Source of the DNA: Bryobacteraceae bacterium
GTDB taxonomy: Bacteria; Acidobacteriota; Terriglobia; Bryobacterales; Bryobacteraceae
NCBI GenBank assembly: GCA_026129905.1
Contig: JAHCHE010000002.1
Location: forward strand, 248,001-312,000
Length of the DNA stretch: 64,000 nucleotides
Direction: 5' to 3'
A program made the translations under genes and the position numbers. The notes beneath the pieces were generated by a model. That model saw only the letters and a list, made by a program, of their open reading frames with translations, ran no database searches and had not been told where the DNA came from. Shown here piece after piece: positions 25,048 to 32,416 of this stretch (positions are counted from its first letter, which is position 1; every line of letters starts with the position of its first letter).

Positions 25048-26651
25048 AGCAACCGGACAGCCTGAACGAAATGTCACGCGAGGAGCGTTCCCCGCTGGCG
25101 CACCTGGAGAACGAGGATCTGATGCCGCTGCCGGCGCCCCTCGATTCGCCCGCGAAGGACCACAACTGGACGGCGCTCTCCGAGCAGACCCGCGAGCGCT
25201 ACGAGTGTGGCCTGGACGACACCTGCGCGGTGAGCGTGCCAAAGCCGAAAAACCGCCAGGAGGAGGACGAACTCGTCGCGAAGTTCCTCTCCGGCCTGGA
25301 CAAGCTTTTCACTCAGGAAAACAACTGGACGTTCCTCCAGCCGCTGGTCCTCACGATGGAGCACTGCGCGCAGTGCCAGACCTGCTCGGAGGCCTGCCAC
25401 ATCTTTGAGGCCAGCGGCGGCAACGAGCTGTACCGTCCCACGTACCGCTCGGAAATCCTCCGGCGGCTCTATTTCAAGTACGTTCAGGGCGGAGGGCTGC
25501 TATCGGCATGGCAACACGGGGATATCCGTCTCAACTGGCCGCTGGTGGCGCGGCTGATCGAACTGTCCTATCGCTGCAACCTCTGCCGGCGGTGCGCGCA
25601 GACCTGCCCCATCGGAGCGGACAACGGACTCGTGGCGCACGAGCTACGCAAGCTGTTCAGCCAGGAAATGGGCATCGCGGCCAAAGAGCTTCACGACAAC
25701 GGCACCATGTTGCAGCTTAAGGCCGGCTCGTCCACCGGCATGAACGCCGAAGCGGTGAAGGACAACATCGACTTCATCGACGAGGACATCAGCGAGAAGA
25801 CCGGCATCGCGGTGAAGACGCCGTGGGATGTCGAAGGGGCCGACGTTCTGCTGATCCACAACGCCGGCGAAATCCTGGCCTGGCCCGAGAACCCGGGCGC
25901 GTTCGCGCTGATCCTCGATGCGGCCGGCATCTCCTGGACGCTGTCCTCGGAGCTGGCCGCCTACGACTCGGTGAATTACGGTCTCTGGTACGACGACGCG
26001 CAGTTCGCGCGCGTTGCCGTCAAGCACGCCGAGGCGGCGCGCAAGCTCAAAGTGAAGAAGATCGTCCTGGGCGAGTGCGGGCATGCGCACAAGGCGCTCG
26101 CCGTCATCGCCGATCGCGTGCTGACGGGCGAACTGGCGATTCCGCGCGAAAGCTCGATGACCCTGCTGCGCGACATCGTCATGAGCGGCCGGCTGACGCT
26201 CAATCCCTCGCGCAACGACTTTCCCGTTACCCTGCATGACCCGTGCAACCTCGTGCGGCTGATGGGCGTGGTAGAGCCGCAGCGGGAGATCGTGCGCGCC
26301 ATCTGTCCCCGGTTTCGCGAGATGGAGCCGCACGGCGTCGACAACTTCTGCTGCGGCGGCGGCAGCGGCTTCGCGATCATGAGCGGCCACAACTTCCAGG
26401 ACTGGCGCTTCCACGTCTCGGGCCGGAAGAAGCTGGAGCAGATCCTCAACGCTTTCTCCGATTGCCTGGAACCGGAGACGCCCAAGTACATCTGCGCGCC
26501 GTGCAGCAACTGCAAGGGCCAGTTCCGCGACATGCTGGCCTACTATCGGCTCTGGGACAAGCACCGTATCCTGTACGGCGGCCTGGTCGAGCTGATCGTG
26601 AACGCCATGACGGACGTGAAGCCCGGCTTCATCGAATGGGAATGGCATTGA
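25044..26651 (+). CDS. dsrK: DsrK/HdrD-like Fe-S oxidoreductase, second copy without receiver
   Basis: A 535-residue Fe-S protein with ferredoxin motifs CAQCQTCSEACH (near 111-122) and CNLCRRCAQTCPIG (near 178-190). CCG-type motifs LHDPCNLVRLMG with NFCCGGGSG and CAPCSNCKGQF form the HdrD-like catalytic cluster region. In sulfur-metabolising organisms DsrK is thought to reduce the DsrC trisulfide with electrons from DsrM. A long acidic N-terminal extension (about 100 residues) precedes the first cluster. It pairs with the overlapping membrane gene upstream. Confidence 0.83.
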   Translation: MKQPDSLNEMSREERSPLAHLENEDLMPLPAPLDSPAKDHNWTALSEQTRERYECGLDDTCAVSVPKPKNRQEEDELVAKFLSGLDKLFTQENNWTFLQPLVLTMEHCAQCQTCSEACHIFEASGGNELYRPTYRSEILRRLYFKYVQGGGLLSAWQHGDIRLNWPLVARLIELSYRCNLCRRCAQTCPIGADNGLVAHELRKLFSQEMGIAAKELHDNGTMLQLKAGSSTGMNAEAVKDNIDFIDEDISEKTGIAVKTPWDVEGADVLLIHNAGEILAWPENPGAFALILDAAGISWTLSSELAAYDSVNYGLWYDDAQFARVAVKHAEAARKLKVKKIVLGECGHAHKALAVIADRVLTGELAIPRESSMTLLRDIVMSGRLTLNPSRNDFPVTLHDPCNLVRLMGVVEPQREIVRAICPRFREMEPHGVDNFCCGGGSGFAIMSGHNFQDWRFHVSGRKKLEQILNAFSDCLEPETPKYICAPCSNCKGQFRDMLAYYRLWDKHRILYGGLVELIVNAMTDVKPGFIEWEWH

Positions 26652-26699
26652 TGGCGACCGATAGCCGGAGGTCACCCGCCGCCCGGTAGAATCGAGGTA

Positions 26700-28034
26700 G
26701 TGGGCGATTCACATCGCGTCGTCATTCTGGGAGGGGGATTCGGCGGCCTCTATGCGGCGCGAGCCCTGCGCCGCGCCGGCGTTCAGGTCACGCTGATCGA
26801 CCGGCGGAACTTCCATCTTTTCCAGCCGCTGCTGTACCAGGTGGCCACCGGGGGCTTGTCGCCCGGCGATATCGCCGCTCCGCTGCGCGCGGTGCTGCGC
26901 AAGCAGAAGAACGCGCGGGTGTTCCTGGCCGAAGCCAGGGATCTCGACGCGGAGCAGCGTCGCGTCATCCTCGACGATGCCTACGTGGAATATGACACGC
27001 TTGTCGTCTCCGTCGGCGCCAGGAATCATTACTTCGGGCACGACGAATGGGGAGAATTCGCCCCCGGGTTAAAGACGATCGAGGATGCCACCGAGATCCG
27101 CAGCCGGGTGCTGATGGCGTTTGAAGCGGCCGAGCGCGAGCCGGACCCCGAAGCGCGCCGCGCCTGGTTGACCTTTGTCGTGGTGGGCGGGGGACCGACC
27201 GGGGTGGAACTCGCCGGGGCGCTGGGCGAGATCGCCAACGACACGCTAAAGGACGACTTTCGTTCGTTCCGGCCGGAGGAATCATCGATCCTACTGGTCG
27301 AGCACGACTCGCGAATTCTTCCTCCTTATCCCGAGAAGCTGTCGGTCAAAGCGGAGAACGCCCTCATCCGCCTTTCGGCGCGCTGCATCACCGGAACGAG
27401 GGTCACGGCCATCGACGGGGAGGGAGTGGAACTCGCCGGTCCGGCGGGAACCTACCGCATCCGGTCGCGCACCGTGCTATGGGCCGCCGGCGTGGCGGCT
27501 TCCCCGTTCGGCGAGGCGCTGGCCAGGCGCGCGGGCGCGCAACTGGATCGGAAAGGACGCGTGGTGGTAGGGCCGGACCTGTCCATCCCGGACCATCCCG
27601 AAATCTTCGTGATCGGCGATCTCGCCAACGCCCGGGGCGGCGACGGGAATCCGCTCCCGGGAGTGGCGCCGGTGGCGATGCAGCAGGGCCGCTATGTGGG
27701 CCGCGCGATCATCGACAGGCTCGCGGGCCGGACCGTCGAACCGTTTCGATACCGCGACAAGGGCAATCTCGCTACCATCGGCAGAGCCGCCGCAGTGGCG
27801 GACCTGGGCCCGCTTCATTTCAACGGGTTCGCCGCCTGGGTGACCTGGTTGTTCGTTCACCTGATGTACCTGGTGGGGTTCCAAAACCGGGTGCTCGTTC
27901 TGGTGCAGTGGGCGTTTCACTATCTGACCCACAATCGCGGGGCGAGATTGATCGGCCCGCCTCCCGCGGGCCCCTCCCCTTCGGTCGACGGCGATGCTAC
28001 TGCACTGCGCCGCCAGACACCGGCTCGAGCCTGA
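26700..28034 (+). CDS. ndh: Type II NADH:quinone oxidoreductase
   Basis: A 444-residue NDH-2. FAD motif VVILGGGFGGLYAARAL, NADH motif VVVGGGPTGVELAGALGE and the late FAD segment FVIGDLANARGGDG are intact. AVAMQQGRY-like quinone-site context appears as GVAPVAMQQGRYVGRAI, and a hydrophobic C-terminal helix pair (AAWVTWLFVHLMYLVGF) anchors it to the membrane. The GTG start lies 48 nt after the DsrK-like gene, so it may be co-transcribed and feed the menaquinone pool that Qmo and the DsrM-like proteins use. Confidence 0.93.
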   Translation: MGDSHRVVILGGGFGGLYAARALRRAGVQVTLIDRRNFHLFQPLLYQVATGGLSPGDIAAPLRAVLRKQKNARVFLAEARDLDAEQRRVILDDAYVEYDTLVVSVGARNHYFGHDEWGEFAPGLKTIEDATEIRSRVLMAFEAAEREPDPEARRAWLTFVVVGGGPTGVELAGALGEIANDTLKDDFRSFRPEESSILLVEHDSRILPPYPEKLSVKAENALIRLSARCITGTRVTAIDGEGVELAGPAGTYRIRSRTVLWAAGVAASPFGEALARRAGAQLDRKGRVVVGPDLSIPDHPEIFVIGDLANARGGDGNPLPGVAPVAMQQGRYVGRAIIDRLAGRTVEPFRYRDKGNLATIGRAAAVADLGPLHFNGFAAWVTWLFVHLMYLVGFQNRVLVLVQWAFHYLTHNRGARLIGPPPAGPSPSVDGDATALRRQTPARA

Positions 28035-28296
28035 TCGCGCCGAAGGTGGCCTCGTACTGCATGATGTTCTGCTGGAGCAGGTTCGCCAGCGCCTTGGCCT
28101 GCTGGGGGCTAAGATAGACCCCCTGGAAATTGGCGATGGTGACGCTCTCCGGTGAGGTCTGATTGAGCGTACCGAAAACAAGGAAAAAATCCCACAGGTT
28201 CGCGCGCACCTGGATGCTGTTGGCGTAGCCTTCCCGGTAATCGGCCGTATTGGCCACCTGAACCTGCGCGGGCTGCGGCTGAAACGGTTGACTCAT
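27997..28296 (-). CDS. DUF3467 family protein
   Basis: A 99-residue protein with the DUF3467 core YANSIQVRANLWDFFLVFG and FQGVYLSPQQAKALANLLQQ. No function is known for the family. Its 3' end overlaps the ndh 3' end by 38 nt on the opposite strand. It is divergent from the bicupin gene, sharing a 63-nt promoter gap. Confidence 0.85.
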   Translation of the reverse strand: MSQPFQPQPAQVQVANTADYREGYANSIQVRANLWDFFLVFGTLNQTSPESVTIANFQGVYLSPQQAKALANLLQQNIMQYEATFGAIRLEPVSGGAVQ

Positions 28297-28359
28297 AGTG
28301 CTGGCCGCTATTGTGCCATACAGTTGCGGCGCCCGAGCGTTCCGTCATAGAATCCAACC

Positions 28360-29244
28360 GTGCCAATACTACTTAGAGTTCTTTCGATCGCTTTGCCCGC
28401 GCTGATCGCGGCCGCCTTGCTGTCGGCAGCCGAGCGCAGGGTAGACCCCACCTTCCTCCGCCGCAGCGTTCCCGAACTCAAGGAACGGAAGCTGGAGAGC
28501 ATCAGCACCCCCACGTGTCACTATCGCCCGATCTTCGGAGAAGGCGACGAGGAGACCCGGATCGTCCGCAGTCTCGCTCGCTTCGCGGAGATCACCGTCG
28601 ATCCGGGCGGCAATTGCCTGGAAGTCACCCACGCCCGCCAGGAAGAGGTTTACGTCATCCTCGAGGGCGAAGGGACCCTGCTATACGGCGACGGCCAGCA
28701 CGCCGTGCGCAAGCACGATTTCATGTACCTTCCCCCGACGGTCCGGCATCGGATCGCGAATTCCTCCGCCGCGCCGCTCCGTCTCCTGGTTTACGGCTAC
28801 CGAATCCCGCAGGAGATGGAGATCACGGTCCCGGACGGCCTCATGAAAGCCTCGATCGACGAGGTCCCCCTCCAGGTTGTGGGAGGCCATCCCCCCAGCG
28901 CGAAATTCCGGCTGCTGATGGGAACCACCGAAAGCAAGCGCGACAAGATCGCCGCGGCGCACGTCCTCACCAGCCTCTTTGTGATGGAGTTCGAGCCGGG
29001 CGGCACCAATTTCCCGCACCATCATGAAACCGAGGAGGAGGTCTACTATCTTTGGACCGGAACCGGGGACATGGTGGCGGGCGGAGGAATGGACGGCATC
29101 GAAGGAAAGCACCCCGCGCAGCCCGGCGACGCCTATTTCGTCCGCCTGAATTGCACGGTAGGCTTCTACGCCTCCAGCGCCCCAGGGTCGGAGAAGGCGC
29201 GCATCATCGCCGCGCGCTCGCTGTTTCCCTTCCGCCGCCGTTAG
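28360..29244 (+). CDS. Secreted bicupin protein
   Basis: A 294-residue protein starting at GTG with a hydrophobic signal-like segment (SIALPALIAAALLSAAERR). Two cupin folds follow: the first around THARQEEVYVILEGEGTL, the second around HHHETEEEVYYLWTGTGDM with a good metal-binding HxH...E set. The first copy lacks the full histidine pair, so only one site probably binds metal. Substrate is unknown. Confidence 0.78.
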   Translation: MPILLRVLSIALPALIAAALLSAAERRVDPTFLRRSVPELKERKLESISTPTCHYRPIFGEGDEETRIVRSLARFAEITVDPGGNCLEVTHARQEEVYVILEGEGTLLYGDGQHAVRKHDFMYLPPTVRHRIANSSAAPLRLLVYGYRIPQEMEITVPDGLMKASIDEVPLQVVGGHPPSAKFRLLMGTTESKRDKIAAAHVLTSLFVMEFEPGGTNFPHHHETEEEVYYLWTGTGDMVAGGGMDGIEGKHPAQPGDAYFVRLNCTVGFYASSAPGSEKARIIAARSLFPFRRR

Positions 29245-29322
29245 CGCCCGGACCCTCGAAAGCGACGCTTTCTCGACAACGGCAATCCAGACCTGTTTAT
29301 ACTTAATAACCAGGAGCGTTCT

Positions 29323-30495
29323 ATGAGCTTTCATCCGTCCCGCCGCCATTTTCTCAACGCAGGCCTGATGATGCCCGCCGCGAGCCTGTCCGCGACAACC
29401 ACCTCGTCGTCGCGCGTCCCGGATTCCGCGGTTGGCGCCTTCCAACAGGAGATCAAGCTTGCATACCGGCCGCTCGGTAAGACCGGCCTTAGACCGACCG
29501 CCGTCGGCTTCGGCTGCATGATCACCTCCGATCCCACGGTGATCGAAAAAGCGGCGGACCTCGGCGTCAACTACTTCGACACCGCCCGCGGCTACCAGAA
29601 CGGGAACAACGAGAAGATGGTCGGCGCGGCGTTGAAGAGCTATCGGAAGCGAGTCCTGATCTCCACCAAAACTCACGCCGACACGAAAGCCGCCCTGTTG
29701 GAGCAACTGGAAACGAGCCTGCGCGAACTCGGTACGGACTACGTCGATGTCTGGTATATGCACGCAAAGAGCAAGCCGGAGCAGATCACCGACGAGCACG
29801 TTTCCGCCATCGAGACGGCCAAACAAGAGGGCAAAATCCGCTTCGCCGGCGTCAGCACCCATTCCGGACAGGCGACGCTTCTGCCCGGACTTGCCACAAA
29901 TCCCCACATTGACGTGATCCTCGCCGCCTACAACTTCACGATGGACCCGCAGATGACCGCCGCTGTCGCCCAGGCCCGCCAGGCAGGCAAGGGCGTCGTT
30001 GGGATGAAAGTGATGGCGGGCGGGTTCCGCCGGCTCAAGCCCGGCGACGCGCTCTATCCGAAGCTTCAGAAGGAAGGCGCCATGCTGGCGGCTCTCAAGT
30101 GGGTTTTGAACGATAAGAACGTCGATACGACGATCCCGAGCATCACCGACATGGACCAGTTGGACGAGAACCTGCGCGCGATGCGCGAGCCTTACGCCGC
30201 CGCCGACCAGGCGCTGCTGGCCCGCCAAATGGAGTACATCCGGCCGCTGTACTGCCGCATGTGCGGCGCCTGCGACGGGCGCTGCCCGGAGGGTCTTCCC
30301 GTCTCCGACATCCTGCGCCATCTTTCCTACGCCGAAGGCTACGGCCAATTTCGATTGGGGCGCGAGAGCTTTCTGGAATTGCCCGAAAGCCTGCGCGACG
30401 TCCGCTGCGCCGACTGCGCCGAGTGCGCCATCCAGTGCCCGAACGGCGTCCACATCGCCTCGCGTCTGGCCCGCGCCCAGGAGTTGTTCGCCTGA
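29323..30495 (+). CDS. Tat-exported aldo/keto reductase with C-terminal Fe-S motifs
   Basis: A 390-residue protein. A twin-arginine type leader (SRRHFLNAGLMMPAASL) is followed by the AKR barrel (RPLGKTGLRPTAVGFGCM, YFDTARGYQNGNNEKMVG, WYMHAK). The C-terminus holds two CxxCxxxC motifs (CRMCGACDGRCPEGLP and CADCAECAIQCPNGV) of ferredoxin type. Such Fe-S AKRs are common in Acidobacteriota and Planctomycetes, but substrates are unknown. Confidence 0.88.
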   Translation: MSFHPSRRHFLNAGLMMPAASLSATTTSSSRVPDSAVGAFQQEIKLAYRPLGKTGLRPTAVGFGCMITSDPTVIEKAADLGVNYFDTARGYQNGNNEKMVGAALKSYRKRVLISTKTHADTKAALLEQLETSLRELGTDYVDVWYMHAKSKPEQITDEHVSAIETAKQEGKIRFAGVSTHSGQATLLPGLATNPHIDVILAAYNFTMDPQMTAAVAQARQAGKGVVGMKVMAGGFRRLKPGDALYPKLQKEGAMLAALKWVLNDKNVDTTIPSITDMDQLDENLRAMREPYAAADQALLARQMEYIRPLYCRMCGACDGRCPEGLPVSDILRHLSYAEGYGQFRLGRESFLELPESLRDVRCADCAECAIQCPNGVHIASRLARAQELFA

Positions 30496-30513
30496 GCCGG
30501 CGAGAGTCTGAGA

Positions 30514-30553
30514 CTTCACCACAGAGCCGCGGAGAACGCAGAGAAGACGGCGG
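30514..30553. repeat. Degenerate CACAGAG-type dispersed repeat
   Basis: The stretch CACCACAGAGCCGCGGAG with a following AACGCAGAGAAG resembles the widespread intergenic repeat built from ACAGAG/GGAGAAC units found in many environmental genomes. It is one degraded copy at the start of a 523-nt gap (30496-31018) that holds no gene, only this repeat, two partial copies of the repeat described at 31706 and the vapBC operator. Confidence 0.35.
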
Positions 30554-30580
30554 AGAGTCTTAGGCCACGGCCGCAGACTC

Positions 30581-30627
30581 GGTGACCACCAATTGGAAGA
30601 AAGTGGGTATCCCCTTGACTCAGGTAA
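30581..30627. repeat. Partial repeat copy A' upstream of vapBC
   Basis: GGTGACCACCAATTGGAAGA and the following TATCCCCTTGACTCAG match 31683-31725 (GGTGACAACCAATTCGAAGA ... TACCCCTATCGACTCAA) with scattered changes. It is the 5' half of the unit that is complete downstream of vapC. Confidence 0.55.
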
Positions 30628-30780
30628 CCCCTACAGGTTGGGGTTTGGCCTTGGTTTGGCCTTCGCCGGCGCTGGGTGGACGATCCGGCTATAAGGGGAC
30701 CGGGTCAACCGTTTCGGCTTGCGGCCATCGCAGGCGCGCCGAGTGTGCTCGGCACGCTTCCTCTGTGCTGAAGTTTGCTT

Positions 30781-30854
30781 CTATGCCCCTGTCGGCTGAA
30801 CAACTTAGCGCGCTTTTTCTCGCATCGACCCATCCTTTTCTTGGCTGCCCCGCG
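30781..30854. repeat. Imperfect direct repeat, left copy flanking vapBC
   Basis: This 74-nt segment aligns with 31706-31780 at roughly 80 percent by eye. The cores TTAGCGCGCTTTTTC and TTCTTGGCTGCCCCGCG are identical or nearly so. The copies bracket the toxin-antitoxin pair at 31019-31641, consistent with insertion or recombination between repeats. Confidence 0.65.
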
Positions 30855-30983
30855 CCCGTGATCGTTACGCTGCTTTGAGAGATGCGATCCTGTGCAGCGT
30901 CCGCGCGGAGTCGATTCCATGCCGCGGTGATTCTGCTGAGCGGTCTCGCCCATGCGCCGACATCGTTCCAGCAACAACCGCTC

Positions 30984-30999
30984 ACACATTATGCTGTGT
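30984..30999 (+). promoter_or_regulatory. Inverted repeat operator ahead of vapB
   Basis: ACACA-TTATGC-TGTGT lies 20 nt before the vapB ATG in an AT-rich promoter stretch. VapB antitoxins autoregulate through such short inverted repeats; binding here is inferred. Confidence 0.5.
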
Positions 31000-31018
31000 A
31001 AAATATAGAAAGACCGCT

Positions 31019-31225
31019 ATGCCCACAAACCTTGCCATTGACGACCGGCTGATCGGCGAGGCCGTACGGCTTGGGGGCCACCGCACCAAGAAAGACGCCG
31101 TAAACGCGGCGCTTGCCGAATACGTTCGTAGACGCAAGCAGCAGCGGATCCTGTCTCTGTTTGGAACGATCGATTACGACCCGAATTACGACTACAAACG
31201 CGAGCGCACGGCCAAACCGCGATGA
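31019..31225 (+). CDS. vapB: VapB-family antitoxin
   Basis: A 68-residue antitoxin of the VapB type (PF09957-like): MPTNLAIDDRLIGEAVRLGG, then the helix TKKDAVNAALAEYVRRR and the toxin-neutralising tail FGTIDYDPNYDYK. It overlaps the toxin gene by four bases (ATGA). Length is normal and the pair looks intact. Confidence 0.9.
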   Translation: MPTNLAIDDRLIGEAVRLGGHRTKKDAVNAALAEYVRRRKQQRILSLFGTIDYDPNYDYKRERTAKPR

Positions 31226-31641
31226 AGGTTCTGGTGGACACGTCCGTCTGGTCGCTCGCGCTGCGGCGCCAGCCCCGCGACCTCAATTCACGGGAAAACC
31301 TACTCGTTAATGAGCTGACCGAGCTTGTGCAAGAAGGCCGCGCCGGAATGATTGGCCTCATCCGCCAGGAACTGCTATCGGGAATCAAGAGCAGCGCCCA
31401 ATTCGAGAAACTGCGGAGGACGCTTCGGGCGTTCCCCGATGAGCCGGTTAGCTTCGAAGATCACGAAGCGGCGGCGAAAGCCAGCAATACCTGCCGGGCA
31501 GGCGGTGTCGCCGCCACGACTGTGGATAGGCTGATCTGCGCCGTGGCGCACGGGCGGGGCATGACTGTCTTCACCACGGACGCCGATTTCGACGAGTATG
31601 CGCGCCACCTCCCCCTAAGACTGCATTCCGTGCCGCGATGA
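31222..31641 (+). CDS. vapC: VapC-family PIN-domain toxin
   Basis: A 139-residue PIN ribonuclease. The acidic residues are present: D in KVLVDTSVWSLAL, E in IRQELLSGI, D in ATTVDRLICAVA and D in FTTDADFDEYA. VapC toxins cut tRNA or rRNA and are blocked by VapB. The pair sits between imperfect direct repeats. Confidence 0.92.
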   Translation: MKVLVDTSVWSLALRRQPRDLNSRENLLVNELTELVQEGRAGMIGLIRQELLSGIKSSAQFEKLRRTLRAFPDEPVSFEDHEAAAKASNTCRAGGVAATTVDRLICAVAHGRGMTVFTTDADFDEYARHLPLRLHSVPR

Positions 31642-31705
31642 GGCAGGCGACCGCGACCGATCGCAGGGTGCTCTTCCCCTCCGGTGACAACCAATTCGAA
31701 GAATT

Positions 31706-31780
31706 TTATACCCCTATCGACTCAACAGCTTAGCGCGCTTTTTCCCCCATGGGCCCCATCCGTTTCTTGGCTGCCCCGCG
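31706..31780. repeat. Imperfect direct repeat, right copy flanking vapBC
   Basis: Partner of 30781-30854, continuous upstream (from 31683) with the unit found separately at 30581. The right copy therefore looks like the complete, older unit and the left side like a rearranged one. Confidence 0.65.
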
Positions 31781-31781
31781 C

Positions 31782-31787
31782 TATAAT
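31782..31787 (+). promoter_or_regulatory. Candidate -10 element of the Uma2 leader
   Basis: A perfect TATAAT directly after the repeat. A transcript starting near 31793 would run only about 50 nt before the intrinsic terminator at 31843. A clear -35 box is not visible. Confidence 0.4.
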
Positions 31788-31798
31788 CCGTTCGAAAG

Positions 31799-31843
31799 CA
31801 GGTTCCGCCCTGCCGCGCCGGGTTCGCCCGGCTTCTTTTTTTT
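31799..31843 (+). terminator. Tandem hairpins with T-run just before the Uma2 start
   Basis: A first hairpin GCAGG-6nt-CCTGC is followed by GCCGGG-TTCG-CCCGGC and then TTCTTTTTTTT. The second is a textbook intrinsic terminator with a stable TTCG loop. It ends 12 nt before the ATG of the Uma2-family gene, between its apparent promoter and its coding region, so it may act as an attenuator or end a short RNA. Confidence 0.75.
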
Positions 31844-31855
31844 GAGGTATTCCAA

Positions 31856-32365
31856 ATGGAACACGACGCGCTGGTATCCCGCCGGAAGTACCTGGCGACG
31901 AATTTTCGCCCGGACCGCGAGTACGTCGACGGTCACCTCGTGGAACGCAACGTTGCCGAGCGCGAACACGGCATCATCCACTCCCGCCTGGCCGGCCGTC
32001 TCCAGGCCTTACGCGATTGCGGCCTCGCCGTGGCCGAGGAGCGGCGCCTTCAGGTGTCCCACTCCCGCTACCGGGTGCCCGACGTCTGTCTCGTGGAAGG
32101 CCGCCTGCCCGACGAACAGGTCTTCACCACGCCTCCTCGCGTCTGCATCGAGGTCGTCTCCCGCGACGACACGATGACCGAAATGCAGGAGCGCATCGAC
32201 GACTATCTAGCTTTCGGCGTCCCGTCGGTCTGGCTGGTCGATCCCCGCCGCCGCTGCGTCTCGGTCTACACCGCCGAGGGCAGCCGCGATTCGAAAGAGG
32301 GCCTGCTGCCCTCCGGCATCCCGAACCTCGATATCCCCCTCGCCGACATCTTCGCCCCGATGTAG
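31856..32365 (+). CDS. Uma2-family (DUF820) restriction-like endonuclease fold protein
   Basis: A 169-residue protein with the Uma2 pattern: DREYVDGHLVERNV near the start, the catalytic-type strand YRVPDVCLVEGRLPDE and VCIEVVSRDDTMTEMQERI, then FGVPSVWLVDPRRRCV. The PD-(D/E)xK-like D and E are present, but members of this family have no settled biological role. It is preceded by a leader terminator. Confidence 0.85.
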   Translation: MEHDALVSRRKYLATNFRPDREYVDGHLVERNVAEREHGIIHSRLAGRLQALRDCGLAVAEERRLQVSHSRYRVPDVCLVEGRLPDEQVFTTPPRVCIEVVSRDDTMTEMQERIDDYLAFGVPSVWLVDPRRRCVSVYTAEGSRDSKEGLLPSGIPNLDIPLADIFAPM

Positions 32366-32416
32366 ACTCGCGGTCAGGCTGCCCCGCCCCCCTCGGCCTC
32401 CAGGCCGCGTCCCGGC

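Noticed and set aside
20262-26651. Complete dsrMKJOP complex
   Set aside because: Only M- and K-like genes are present, in two copies. No DsrJ cytochrome, DsrO ferredoxin or DsrP membrane gene was found nearby.
30582-30878. Short open frame in the gap before vapB
   Set aside because: No ribosome site or family match. It overlaps the repeat copies and probably reflects repeat sequence alone.
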